Shown here: positions 18,130 to 24,838 of the stretch, one piece after another
Layout of the letters: each line of letters begins with the position of its first letter
Numbering within the stretch: position 1 is the stretch's first letter
Assembly (NCBI RefSeq): GCF_000469345.1
Contig: NZ_KI271159.1
Span: 1 to 48,693 of the forward strand
Source of the DNA: Eubacterium ramulus ATCC 29099
GTDB taxonomy: Bacteria > Bacillota > Clostridia > Lachnospirales > Lachnospiraceae
Direction: 5' to 3'
Length of the DNA stretch: 48,693 nucleotides
Translations under genes and position numbers: made by a program
The notes under the pieces: generated by a model
Told to the model about the DNA's origin: nothing
What the model saw: the letters and a program-made list of their open reading frames with translations, nothing else
The model's database searches: none

Positions 18130-18489
18130 TTAATCAATGACTCTGACACCTTCTACAAAGATATTGATCTTCTCAATCTTCATGCCGGTGAATTCTTCCA
18201 CTTTATATTTTACAGTGGAAATCAGATTATCTGATACGGTGGAAATACTTACACCGTATGATACGATCACATGGAAATCTAATGTGATCCGGTTATTCTC
18301 TTCGATTTTTACTGAGATACCATGATGAAGATAATCCTTTTTTAATAATTTTACAAGACCATCTTTCATATTGACAGCTGCCATTCCTACGATACCAAAA
18401 CATTCTACGGCCACAGAACCGGCATAGGTTGCGACCACTTCCGAATCTATACTAACCGTTCCAAGAGAATTTTCAAACTGACCTCTCAT
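18130..18489 (-). CDS. Asp23/Gls24 family protein (YloU type)
   Basis: Small cytoplasmic protein of 119 residues using the ATG at 18489 (GGAGGAG upstream); the frame is open to 18567 but that extension has no binding site. The core shows GTVSIDSEVVATYAGSVA, a variable middle, and LDFHVIVSYGVSI..VKYKVEEFTGM, the alternating strands and helices of the Asp23 domain. The family is linked to envelope homeostasis, and the yloU-fakA pair is conserved across Firmicutes. The stop lies just ahead of the fakA ribosome binding site, so the two are probably coupled. Confidence 0.92.
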   Translation of the reverse strand: MRGQFENSLGTVSIDSEVVATYAGSVAVECFGIVGMAAVNMKDGLVKLLKKDYLHHGISVKIEENNRITLDFHVIVSYGVSISTVSDNLISTVKYKVEEFTGMKIEKINIFVEGVRVID

Positions 18490-18598
18490 ACTTGCTCCTC
18501 CACACTTTTTATTTTCAGGCATATGCTTCATACTGTATATAAAGGCGATACTCCTTCTTTCATACACGCATTCCTGCCCATATTTTCATATATGACTT

Positions 18599-18716
18599 AT
18601 TATACCCATTTTTTCACAAAAAAGGAATAGTGAAATCAAAAATATATCAAGTTTTCGGAATTTTTTTGATTTTTTTCAAAATAATTGTTGCATTATTTTG
18701 ATTCATCTGATAGAAT
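18599..18716. promoter_or_regulatory. Divergent promoters of yloU-fakA-recG and rpmB
   Basis: Plus strand, toward rpmB: -35 TTGCAT (18688-18693), 17-base spacer, -10 TAGAAT (18711-18716). Minus strand, toward yloU: -10 TATAAT (18599-18604) with only a weak -35. The 18490-18773 gap is otherwise AT-rich and shows no gene; the divergent arrangement matches other Firmicutes. Confidence 0.65.
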
Positions 18717-18773
18717 ACATTTGTTGTGAGTTCGCAGAACATACGAGCTTAGTAAACACAAGGAGGTGCAATC

Positions 18774-18959
18774 ATGGCAAAGTGCAGTGTTTGTGGAAAA
18801 GGCGCTCATTTCGGAAACAATGTGAGTCATTCTCATAGAAGATCTAATAGAATGTGGAAATCAAACATCAAGAAAGTTAAATGTAATGTTAATGGTACTC
18901 CAAAATCATTATACGTTTGTGCTTCTTGTCTGAGATCCAACAAAGTTGAAAGAGCATAA
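18774..18959 (+). CDS. rpmB: 50S ribosomal protein L28, zinc-ribbon form
   Basis: 61 residues, a structural protein of the large ribosomal subunit. It carries two CXXC pairs (Cys4/Cys7 and Cys49/Cys52), so this is the zinc-binding version rather than the Cys-free paralogue that some bacteria induce under zinc limitation. NNVSHSHRRSNRMWKSNI is the characteristic rRNA-binding stretch. AAGGAGGTG sits at ideal distance from the ATG, and a strong terminator follows the stop, so it is monocistronic. Confidence 0.98.
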   Translation: MAKCSVCGKGAHFGNNVSHSHRRSNRMWKSNIKKVKCNVNGTPKSLYVCASCLRSNKVERA

Positions 18960-18975
18960 GAAAAACATTGAGATG

Positions 18976-19006
18976 GCTGGCAGATATCTGCCAGCTATTT
19001 TTATTT
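18976..19006 (+). terminator. Rho-independent terminator of rpmB
   Basis: GCTGGCAGATATCTGCCAGC (18976-18995) is a perfect 20-base palindrome followed by TATTTTTATTT. It begins 17 bases after the rpmB stop. Confidence 0.9.
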
Positions 19007-19172
19007 GATAGGAAATTACGTTGAATTTCCTATCAAATAAAAGCACTTCGTGCAAACAATGCACACTCGCACGAGAAGAAATGATTGCTTCGCAAGCGTG
19101 TTCGGCGCGGACAAGAAAGATGTGCTGTTGATGATTTTGTCTGCGAGAGTGTATGATAGCACACTTTCTTGT
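19001..19172. repeat. Noncoding stretch packed with inverted repeats
   Basis: A perfect 17-base stem (19001-19017 with 19024-19040) encloses a 6-base loop. After it come GCACTTCGTGC, GCTTCGCAAGC and an imperfect 15-base inverted pair (ACAAGAAAGATGTGC at 19111-19125 with GCACACTTTCTTGT at 19159-19172). The words TTTGATAGGAAA, TTTCCTATCAAA and TTTGATAGAAAA recur. No convincing gene lies in 19041-19205. It looks like a decayed small palindromic element, but I see no direct target duplication. Confidence 0.6.
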
Positions 19173-19205
19173 TTGATAGAAAATGTCCCTGCTGTGAGAT
19201 GTATC

Positions 19206-19358
19206 TTACATCTGATACAACGTGTATCCCAGCAACAGGAATCCGCCGGAAATCAATATCCCAACAAAATCATTTGGCATAAACAGCATCACAATCATAC
19301 CGATACCAATCCAAAACAGGATAAATCCAGCCAGTTGTTTTGATGTTCTGTTACACAT
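19206..19358 (-). CDS. Small single-pass or hairpin membrane protein, 50 residues
   Basis: An open frame starting MCNRTSKQLAGFILFWIGIG and ending LLLGYTLYQM. Two hydrophobic segments (about residues 9-27 and 31-46) are separated by MPND, so it would be a small membrane hairpin. A GGGG purine run lies 7 bases before the ATG, but this run is also the 3' arm of the terminator at 19361-19400, and the terminator U-tract abuts the start codon. Translation would therefore need readthrough from gerW. Function unknown. Composition and plausible topology favour a real gene over chance. Confidence 0.6.
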   Translation of the reverse strand: MCNRTSKQLAGFILFWIGIGMIVMLFMPNDFVGILISGGFLLLGYTLYQM

Positions 19359-19360
19359 AA

Positions 19361-19400
19361 AAAATCCCCTGCTCTATCCTACGATACTGCGGGGGATTTT
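19361..19400 (-). terminator. Terminator after gerW, next to the small membrane ORF
   Basis: Minus strand stem ATCCCCCGC..GCAGGGGAT (19389-19397 with 19364-19372, one G-T pair, extended by A-T pairs) followed by six T. It lies 61 bases after gerW and immediately before the ATG at 19358. Symmetric A/T flanks mean it could also work on the plus strand. Confidence 0.8.
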
Positions 19401-19461
19401 ATGATTCAACAAATTATTTTCTTCCAGATTACTTATATCTCTTCAAAAATTCTGTCCGGAT

Positions 19462-19899
19462 TTAGTCTTCCTCCATATCCAGCATATCTTTCATTTCTTC
19501 TGCAGCTTCCTTTTTTGCCTCTTTTCTGGCAGCGGCCTCTTCCGGATTCTTCTTTTCATCCATTTTTTTCATAAATTTATCTACAAAATCCGGAATCATA
19601 TCCAGAAGCTTTGAAATACCATCCTGATTTTTCACACTGACCAGACGGGTACTTCCATTCTGGATCACCAGAACGGAGCTCGGAGACATCTTGCCCCCGA
19701 TACCACCACCGCTGTTTTTCTTTTTTTCTCCGCAGAATGCACCGGCACCCATACCAAAAGACACATCCACCAACGGAAGAATGATGGTTTCTCCGACCTG
19801 GATCGGCTCACCGACGACTGTTTTGGAAGAAACAAAGCTGTCCATTCCTTTCATCAGAGATTCTACGGTTGTCTGAAATGTATTTTTATTCTCTGCCAT
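19462..19899 (-). CDS. gerW: GerW (YtfJ) family sporulation/germination protein
   Basis: 145 residues. In Bacillus the protein is made in the forespore and is needed for germination. Diagnostic stretches: VESLMKGMDSFVSSKTVVGEPI, IILPLVDVSFGMGAGAF, the glycine-rich GGGIGGKMSPSSVLVIQNG, then SKLLDMIPDFVDKF, with an acidic Lys/Glu-rich tail. AGGAGG lies upstream of the ATG. It follows the DUF2953 gene by 16 bases, as ytfI-ytfJ do in Bacillus, and its presence suggests a spore-forming ancestry. Confidence 0.92.
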   Translation of the reverse strand: MAENKNTFQTTVESLMKGMDSFVSSKTVVGEPIQVGETIILPLVDVSFGMGAGAFCGEKKKNSGGGIGGKMSPSSVLVIQNGSTRLVSVKNQDGISKLLDMIPDFVDKFMKKMDEKKNPEEAAARKEAKKEAAEEMKDMLDMEED

Positions 19900-19915
19900 T
19901 TTCCAATACCTCCTG

Positions 19916-20956
19916 TTATTTGTTCTCTCTTATCATGTGGATCACACCACGGAGCTTCTTGTCCAGTAACAATCTGATAAGCAATACCACCAGATGAATA
20001 CAGCATATATGCCCTCGTGTGTATAACTGTCCTTTTATATAATTTTCGTCTGCTTCAAAATCCGGTTTGATCTGCAGCTCTGTCTGATACAAAAACGGTA
20101 TCATCGCAATTCCACCCAGTACCTGTCCGGTATTTGCCGGATCAGATAAGCCAAACTGAAGATGCCCCTGCAATACTCTGGGCCGGATATGCAGCAAAAA
20201 TGTTTTTAACTTTGTCCAGACAGCCGGAATCAGTTCCTGTTCCCGCAAAAAGCGAAAAACTGCTATGCCATTATTTATTTTTTCTTTCGCGGAACCGGTC
20301 TTTTCCTGAACAGATTTCAATTTGTTCAATACAGACTTTTTTTCTTCTGCACCATTCCCGGCTTTTGACTTTGATTTAAGAATATCTGGTTCTTCTGAAG
20401 CATTTTTTTCATTCACTTCAGATGTATATTTTTCAGCATTTACATCTGTTCCCGCCATCTCAGGTTCTGCTTCCGCTGTTTTCCCTTTTGAATCCTGTGC
20501 ATTTTCTATTGCATCAGAAAGCTCTTCTGCTTCCTGCTGTCTTCGAAACTCTTCCCGCTGCTTTGCACGTTTTTCCTGTTCTGATACCTGCTGTACTTCT
20601 TTTTTCCGCTTCTTACGCTGCTCTTTCCTGCTTTTGCGCATTTCCTTCTTTTGCTTCTTTTCCTGCTTTTTCCGGGCTTTTACTTCCTTATTTGCTTTTC
20701 TGACAGCCACCGCCTCAGGATCGGTCAAATCAATCACAAACCACAAGATTTTCAGCACAGCATGTGCTTTTTCTTTCCAGCGGAATTCAAACCGGATCAG
20801 CCAGCCTAACCAACGGGCACGGACCGTATAATCCATCTCATCAATATCCGCATCTACCTTATAACAAACCGGCACAAACAGGATGATAGCCAGGATTCCG
20901 ATTATAACGCAGAGCACGATGCCGATTATCTTTAATATTAACATAAAAATCATCAT
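19916..20956 (-). CDS. DUF2953 membrane-anchored protein (YtfI-like)
   Basis: 346 residues. An N-terminal hydrophobic segment (MLILKIIGIVLCVIIGILAIILFVPV) anchors it. This is followed by a short beta-rich stretch typical of DUF2953 (YTVRARWLGWLIRFEF), then a very highly charged region of about 150 residues rich in Lys, Arg and Glu, probably coiled or disordered, and a C-terminal part with LQFGLSDPANTGQVLGG and QLYTRGHI, which carries the family signature. The charged insert makes it longer than the Bacillus protein. Overlaps the upstream gene by 4 bases (ATGA-type). Function unknown; the link with gerW suggests sporulation. Confidence 0.85.
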   Translation of the reverse strand: MMIFMLILKIIGIVLCVIIGILAIILFVPVCYKVDADIDEMDYTVRARWLGWLIRFEFRWKEKAHAVLKILWFVIDLTDPEAVAVRKANKEVKARKKQEKKQKKEMRKSRKEQRKKRKKEVQQVSEQEKRAKQREEFRRQQEAEELSDAIENAQDSKGKTAEAEPEMAGTDVNAEKYTSEVNEKNASEEPDILKSKSKAGNGAEEKKSVLNKLKSVQEKTGSAKEKINNGIAVFRFLREQELIPAVWTKLKTFLLHIRPRVLQGHLQFGLSDPANTGQVLGGIAMIPFLYQTELQIKPDFEADENYIKGQLYTRGHICCIHLVVLLIRLLLDKKLRGVIHMIRENK

Positions 20957-21297
20957 GGTTGCGTCACCCCGCTCTCCGGCATAGATCCTCGACCAATCTG
21001 CAGATACGATGGAATGTCAAAATTTCCCTGTTCCCGGTAAACTTCATCAATGATCTTCCGGATCAGTTCCAATGCGGCTCCCCTGCTGCTGCCGATTCCC
21101 ACAATACACAGCGACTCCTTAGGATAGTGACTCTGCTGCAGCAGGACACTTGGAATCACTTCCAGCAGCGTGCTCCCGCATTCCGGTAAATGAATGAGAT
21201 ACACACCTTTATGCGGCATCCCTTTTTCAATCTTATATTTCAAGCGACTGATATGATGCACTTTCTTATCTGCATACAAATAGTTATACCAATACAT
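20953..21297 (-). CDS. Uncharacterised 114-residue protein
   Basis: I do not recognise a family. The protein is soluble, with an IHLPECGSTLLEVIPS segment and a glycine-serine motif VGIGSSRGAALELIRKIIDEVY resembling a nucleotide- or phosphate-binding turn followed by a helix. The ATG at 21297 has GAGG about 10 bases upstream. The stop overlaps the DUF2953 start, so the three genes (this one, DUF2953, gerW) are likely one transcript. An upstream hairpin (21347-21397) separates them from the NUDIX gene. Confidence 0.65.
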   Translation of the reverse strand: MYWYNYLYADKKVHHISRLKYKIEKGMPHKGVYLIHLPECGSTLLEVIPSVLLQQSHYPKESLCIVGIGSSRGAALELIRKIIDEVYREQGNFDIPSYLQIGRGSMPESGVTQP

Positions 21298-21346
21298 CCA
21301 AATGTTTCCTCAATGTTATTTTAGACTGATATTTTTGCTTATATGC

Positions 21347-21397
21347 AAACAGAATTAACAAAACCATCTGGAAAAGATTGTTTTGCTAATTCTGTTT
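21347..21397. terminator. Long hairpin between the NUDIX gene and the 114-residue gene
   Basis: Arms of 18 bases (21347-21364 and 21380-21397) pair with one mismatch around 15 bases. The plus-strand side ends in TTTTT. On the minus strand, where the genes lie, there is no long U-tract after it, so it may be an intrinsic terminator of weak strength or a processing site. Confidence 0.55.
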
Positions 21398-21407
21398 TTC
21401 CCGGATT

Positions 21408-21860
21408 CTAAAAATACTTTTTTGTTCCCCACAGATTGCTCCGTTTCAAATCAAGGTACTCATTATAAGCTTTTTCCAGAATCTGTTTCTCATTTGCAAA
21501 TTTCAGCAGATGATAAGCTTCATGATATTTATAGTATCCGGAATCCACAAAATATTCTTCGCGCTGCGGTTTACTATAATAACTGTCTGCCATCATCAGA
21601 TACCAATGCACCTGTTTTTCCACTGTATCCTCAGGAACAGTAAATGTATACTGGCTCTTTCCCACATATTTGATAATGGAGGCATCTACGCCAGTCTCCT
21701 CTCTGACTTCTCTTGCAGCAGTATCCTTATACTCCTCGCCGGCTTCTACCGTTCCTTTCGGCAAAACCCATCCTTCATATTTGTTACGATAATTCTTATA
21801 CAATAACAGAATCTTTCCACGGAATATAACCACACCGCCACAACTGGTTGCTTCTATCAT
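21408..21860 (-). CDS. NUDIX hydrolase
   Basis: 150 residues. A complete Nudix box runs from Gly36 to Val58 (GTVEAGEEYKDTAAREVREETG), matching GX5EX7REUXEEXGU at every fixed position, so it should hydrolyse a nucleoside diphosphate linked to some moiety with Mg2+. The rest, MIEATSCGGVVIFRGKILLLYK and WVLPKG, resembles the diadenosine polyphosphate or mutator-type members, but the substrate cannot be told. It has its own promoter and GGGAGGG before the ATG. Confidence 0.93.
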   Translation of the reverse strand: MIEATSCGGVVIFRGKILLLYKNYRNKYEGWVLPKGTVEAGEEYKDTAAREVREETGVDASIIKYVGKSQYTFTVPEDTVEKQVHWYLMMADSYYSKPQREEYFVDSGYYKYHEAYHLLKFANEKQILEKAYNEYLDLKRSNLWGTKKYF

Positions 21861-21897
21861 TGCAAGCCCTCCCGATGCGGTCTCAAATCTGTTTTTA

Positions 21898-21926
21898 AGT
21901 ATACGCTATTTGAGGTTAACTTGCAA
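21898..21926 (-). promoter_or_regulatory. Promoter of the NUDIX gene
   Basis: Minus strand -35 TTGCAA (21921-21926), 17-base spacer, -10 TATACT (21898-21903). It uses the same two hexamers as the promoter of the 12850 operon. Confidence 0.65.
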
Positions 21927-21941
21927 TACCTTCCCATTGCT

Positions 21942-23510
21942 TTATTTGTTAAAATATACGTCAAATATCTGTTTTGTCACAGGCACGGCTGACTGGCTTC
22001 CGGAACCGCCATCTTCTACAACCACTGCGATCGCAATGTCTTTGTACCCTTCCTTGCTTCCATATCCGACGAACCATCCGTGACTATCTCCAGCACTGTT
22101 ATACTCGGCCGAACCGGTTTTTCCATAAGCAGTATAACTCTGACCGTTCAATTTTTTTCCGGTTCCGTTTTCCACCACGCCGCGCATATAATCCTGCAAC
22201 AGTGCCGCATCGGAAGCAGACAGAAGTTCCCCGTATTCTTTCCCTTTATAATTCTTGACATGTACACCACCGTCATTTTCCACATGATCCACCACATACG
22301 GTTCCATGGCAATACCCTGATTGGCGATAGCTCCTGCCACAAAGACCATATGAAGCGGAGACACCAACGTATCACCCTGACCGATCGCAGTCTGCATGAT
22401 CTTGCCTTTGTCCGCATCTGCTGTCAGTGTAAAGCTGCTCTTGCTGCCAGCCAGACTGCCCGGCAGTTTCTTATTAAACAGCATATCCTCACAGAGATTA
22501 CGAAAACCGGAAATATCCAACGACAAACCGATATTTGAAAAAGAAGTATTACAGGAATTCGCGAAGGAATCCTTCAGCGTTTCCTTTCCATGAACCGCTT
22601 TATGATAACAATGGATCTCATTGCCATCCACATTCAGTTCACCTTCACAGTCAAAACTATAATCCTGATAGTTTGAATTTTCATGCACATATTCCAGTGT
22701 AGTAAAAATCTTAAAGGTTGATCCCGGCGGATATAATCCGGATGTTACACGGTTTAACAGCACACTGCTGTTTTCATCTGACACAATATCATCCCACCGT
22801 TCCGCCAGCGTATTCGGATCAAAGTCCGGTTTTGACACCAGTGCCAGAATCTTGCCTGTCTTTACTTCCATGACAACCACCGCTCCGTCCCGGTCTCCCA
22901 ATGCCTTGTACGCAGTCTCCTGGACATCATAATCCAGCGTTGTGACCAGCGTATCTCCGATATTCTTCTTGTTTTTCAGATCATTGATAATCTGTGTCAG
23001 GAAAAAAGAATGAGAACGCAGCAGATTAAAATTATACTGGGACTCCAGTCCTCCTTTTCCGTTGTTTGTATATCCCACCACATGGGCAAACATCCTGCCG
23101 TAAGGATATTCCCGGGTCTCGCTTCCATCATCATTGACCGTTGTCTTTGCAAGTACTGTTTCATCCGCAGTAGTGATATCTCCACGGATTACATGCTCCG
23201 CATACAGATCCAGACGGGAATTATAGGAACTATTGATCACACTTTCGCTTTTCACCATTTGGAAATAAATAAAATAGCTGATCATTCCGATAAAAATTGC
23301 CAAAAATAAATAGGTAATGATCAAAAATTCCAGATTTCTACCAGATTTCTTCGATCTCCTCATTGAATTGCGAGGACGTTCCGTTTCTTTCTGATCCAGA
23401 TTCATGACCTCTATACCCTGTCTGACCTGATTTGTTCTTCGGCTTCCGGCTGCTATTTTTCTTCGTCCGGTCGTTCTTTTTCTGTTTTCGTCCTCGATTT
23501 TTCTGCTCAT
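21942..23510 (-). CDS. Class B penicillin-binding protein (transpeptidase), PbpA/FtsI type
   Basis: Cross-links peptidoglycan outside the membrane. 522 residues: basic cytoplasmic tail (1-58), one transmembrane helix (about 60-84), then a short pedestal and the transpeptidase domain with STFK (Ser264, Lys267), SCN (319-321) and KTG (464-466). The 3' end of the SEDS gene overlaps the first 173 bases in another frame. I keep the ATG at 23510 because AAGGAG sits 6 bases upstream, whereas the internal ATGs (codons 36 and 50) lack a usable site. It should work with the SEDS polymerase encoded immediately upstream. Confidence 0.93.
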   Translation of the reverse strand: MSRKIEDENRKRTTGRRKIAAGSRRTNQVRQGIEVMNLDQKETERPRNSMRRSKKSGRNLEFLIITYLFLAIFIGMISYFIYFQMVKSESVINSSYNSRLDLYAEHVIRGDITTADETVLAKTTVNDDGSETREYPYGRMFAHVVGYTNNGKGGLESQYNFNLLRSHSFFLTQIINDLKNKKNIGDTLVTTLDYDVQETAYKALGDRDGAVVVMEVKTGKILALVSKPDFDPNTLAERWDDIVSDENSSVLLNRVTSGLYPPGSTFKIFTTLEYVHENSNYQDYSFDCEGELNVDGNEIHCYHKAVHGKETLKDSFANSCNTSFSNIGLSLDISGFRNLCEDMLFNKKLPGSLAGSKSSFTLTADADKGKIMQTAIGQGDTLVSPLHMVFVAGAIANQGIAMEPYVVDHVENDGGVHVKNYKGKEYGELLSASDAALLQDYMRGVVENGTGKKLNGQSYTAYGKTGSAEYNSAGDSHGWFVGYGSKEGYKDIAIAVVVEDGGSGSQSAVPVTKQIFDVYFNK

Positions 23511-24822
23511 TCAATTCTCCTTCTTCGTCCTGCCGCATAATATACAGTCCCTGAATAATGGCAAACATGACAATAGTACACAAAATGGAACTTCCGCCGT
23601 AGCTGACCAACGGAAGTGTTAGTCCTGTGGACGGAATAAATTTGATAACACCACCCACATTCAGAAAGACCTGCACACCATACACGCAGCCAAGCCCCAG
23701 TGCGATCAACTTATAAAACTGATCTTTGATCTGCATGGCGATATTTAAAAACATGAGGAAACAACTGAAACATACCAGCACAATGCACACGGCAAAAGCA
23801 CCACCCATCTCCTCGGAAATGGATGCAAACACAAAATCAGATGCCCCGAGCGGAATCTTATCCGGCATACCCTGATACAGCCCAAGGCCGAACCATCCAC
23901 CCGTTCCAATGGCAAACAGCGCCTGTGCTACCTGCCATCCGCCACCATGAATCGACGCAAATGGGTCTTTCCATGCTTCAATACGAACCCGCACATGAGA
24001 AAACAGTTTCGAACCGACCAGTGCCGCCAGACATCCCACACCAAGACCGCCGAAAAAATACGATGGCTTCCTCGTTGCCACATACAACATGACCACATAA
24101 GTCAGGAAAAAAATCAATGCCGCACCAAGATCTGTGGACAATACAAGGATTCCCACATGAACTGCTGCTGCAATGGTCGTGATGCATACCTGGCGAAAAT
24201 CCGTCGCCTCATACAGCATGCAGGCCACAAAGAATACAAAAATAATCTTTACAAATTCCGACGGCTGCAATGTCACACCTGCCACAGTAAAAGACAGATG
24301 TGCACCGCCGCTCATTTTTCCCATCACAAGCACAATCCCTAAAGCTACAACACCTACGGCGCAGTAAAACCACGTAAATTTGCGCAAAAACTTTAATTTC
24401 CGCACCAGCATCGGAACAAATGCCGATACCACTGCTGCTGCAACGGCAATTTCAAACTGCCGCACCGCATTGTCAAAATTCAGTCTTGTCAGAATAATAA
24501 ATCCGATCAGCATCAGCATGCACATGTGATTTATAACAAGCCGTGCCGCTTTTTTATAGACAATCCGGTAGATTAGGAACAAAAACAGCACAAACAGCAC
24601 CTGCGCGCCATAAAAAATCAATACTTTCAGTTCCTTCGTCACCGCAAACAATACCATAAAAGCATCCAGATGAATGAGAAACATACAGGTCGTCTGCGTC
24701 TTGTACATCCGTTTCTGCCGTTCCTCATTTCTGACTGCCAATACCACATAACTGTACCAGGTATAGATTGCAAAAAGAATGATCATCACATATTTGGATA
24801 ATTCTGTGATCAAATGTATCAT
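23338..24822 (-). CDS. SEDS family peptidoglycan glycosyltransferase (FtsW/RodA type)
   Basis: Polymerises lipid II into glycan strands. With the ATG at 24822 (AGGAG upstream) it has 494 residues and about ten to twelve transmembrane segments. It carries QPSEFVK (186-192), STDLGAALIF with the catalytic Asp231, the GGGWQVAQALFAIGTGGWFGLG loop, FASISEEMGG, and STGLTLPLVSYGGSS, all SEDS hallmarks. The C-terminal tail of about 60 residues is extremely basic (GRKQKKNDRTKK) and is encoded on the bases that also encode the transpeptidase N-terminus. An N-terminal extension of extra helices makes it resemble the actinobacterial FtsW-PbpA pairing more than RodA. Confidence 0.94.
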   Translation of the reverse strand: MIHLITELSKYVMIILFAIYTWYSYVVLAVRNEERQKRMYKTQTTCMFLIHLDAFMVLFAVTKELKVLIFYGAQVLFVLFLFLIYRIVYKKAARLVINHMCMLMLIGFIILTRLNFDNAVRQFEIAVAAAVVSAFVPMLVRKLKFLRKFTWFYCAVGVVALGIVLVMGKMSGGAHLSFTVAGVTLQPSEFVKIIFVFFVACMLYEATDFRQVCITTIAAAVHVGILVLSTDLGAALIFFLTYVVMLYVATRKPSYFFGGLGVGCLAALVGSKLFSHVRVRIEAWKDPFASIHGGGWQVAQALFAIGTGGWFGLGLYQGMPDKIPLGASDFVFASISEEMGGAFAVCIVLVCFSCFLMFLNIAMQIKDQFYKLIALGLGCVYGVQVFLNVGGVIKFIPSTGLTLPLVSYGGSSILCTIVMFAIIQGLYIMRQDEEGELNEQKNRGRKQKKNDRTKKNSSRKPKNKSGQTGYRGHESGSERNGTSSQFNEEIEEIW

Positions 24823-24838
24823 ATCTTCTCCTTTTTTT

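Noticed and set aside
19050-19343. A 97-codon plus-strand frame in the hairpin-rich spacer
   Set aside because: It runs through palindromes and then antisense to the 50-residue membrane gene; its His/Gln-rich product looks like noise.
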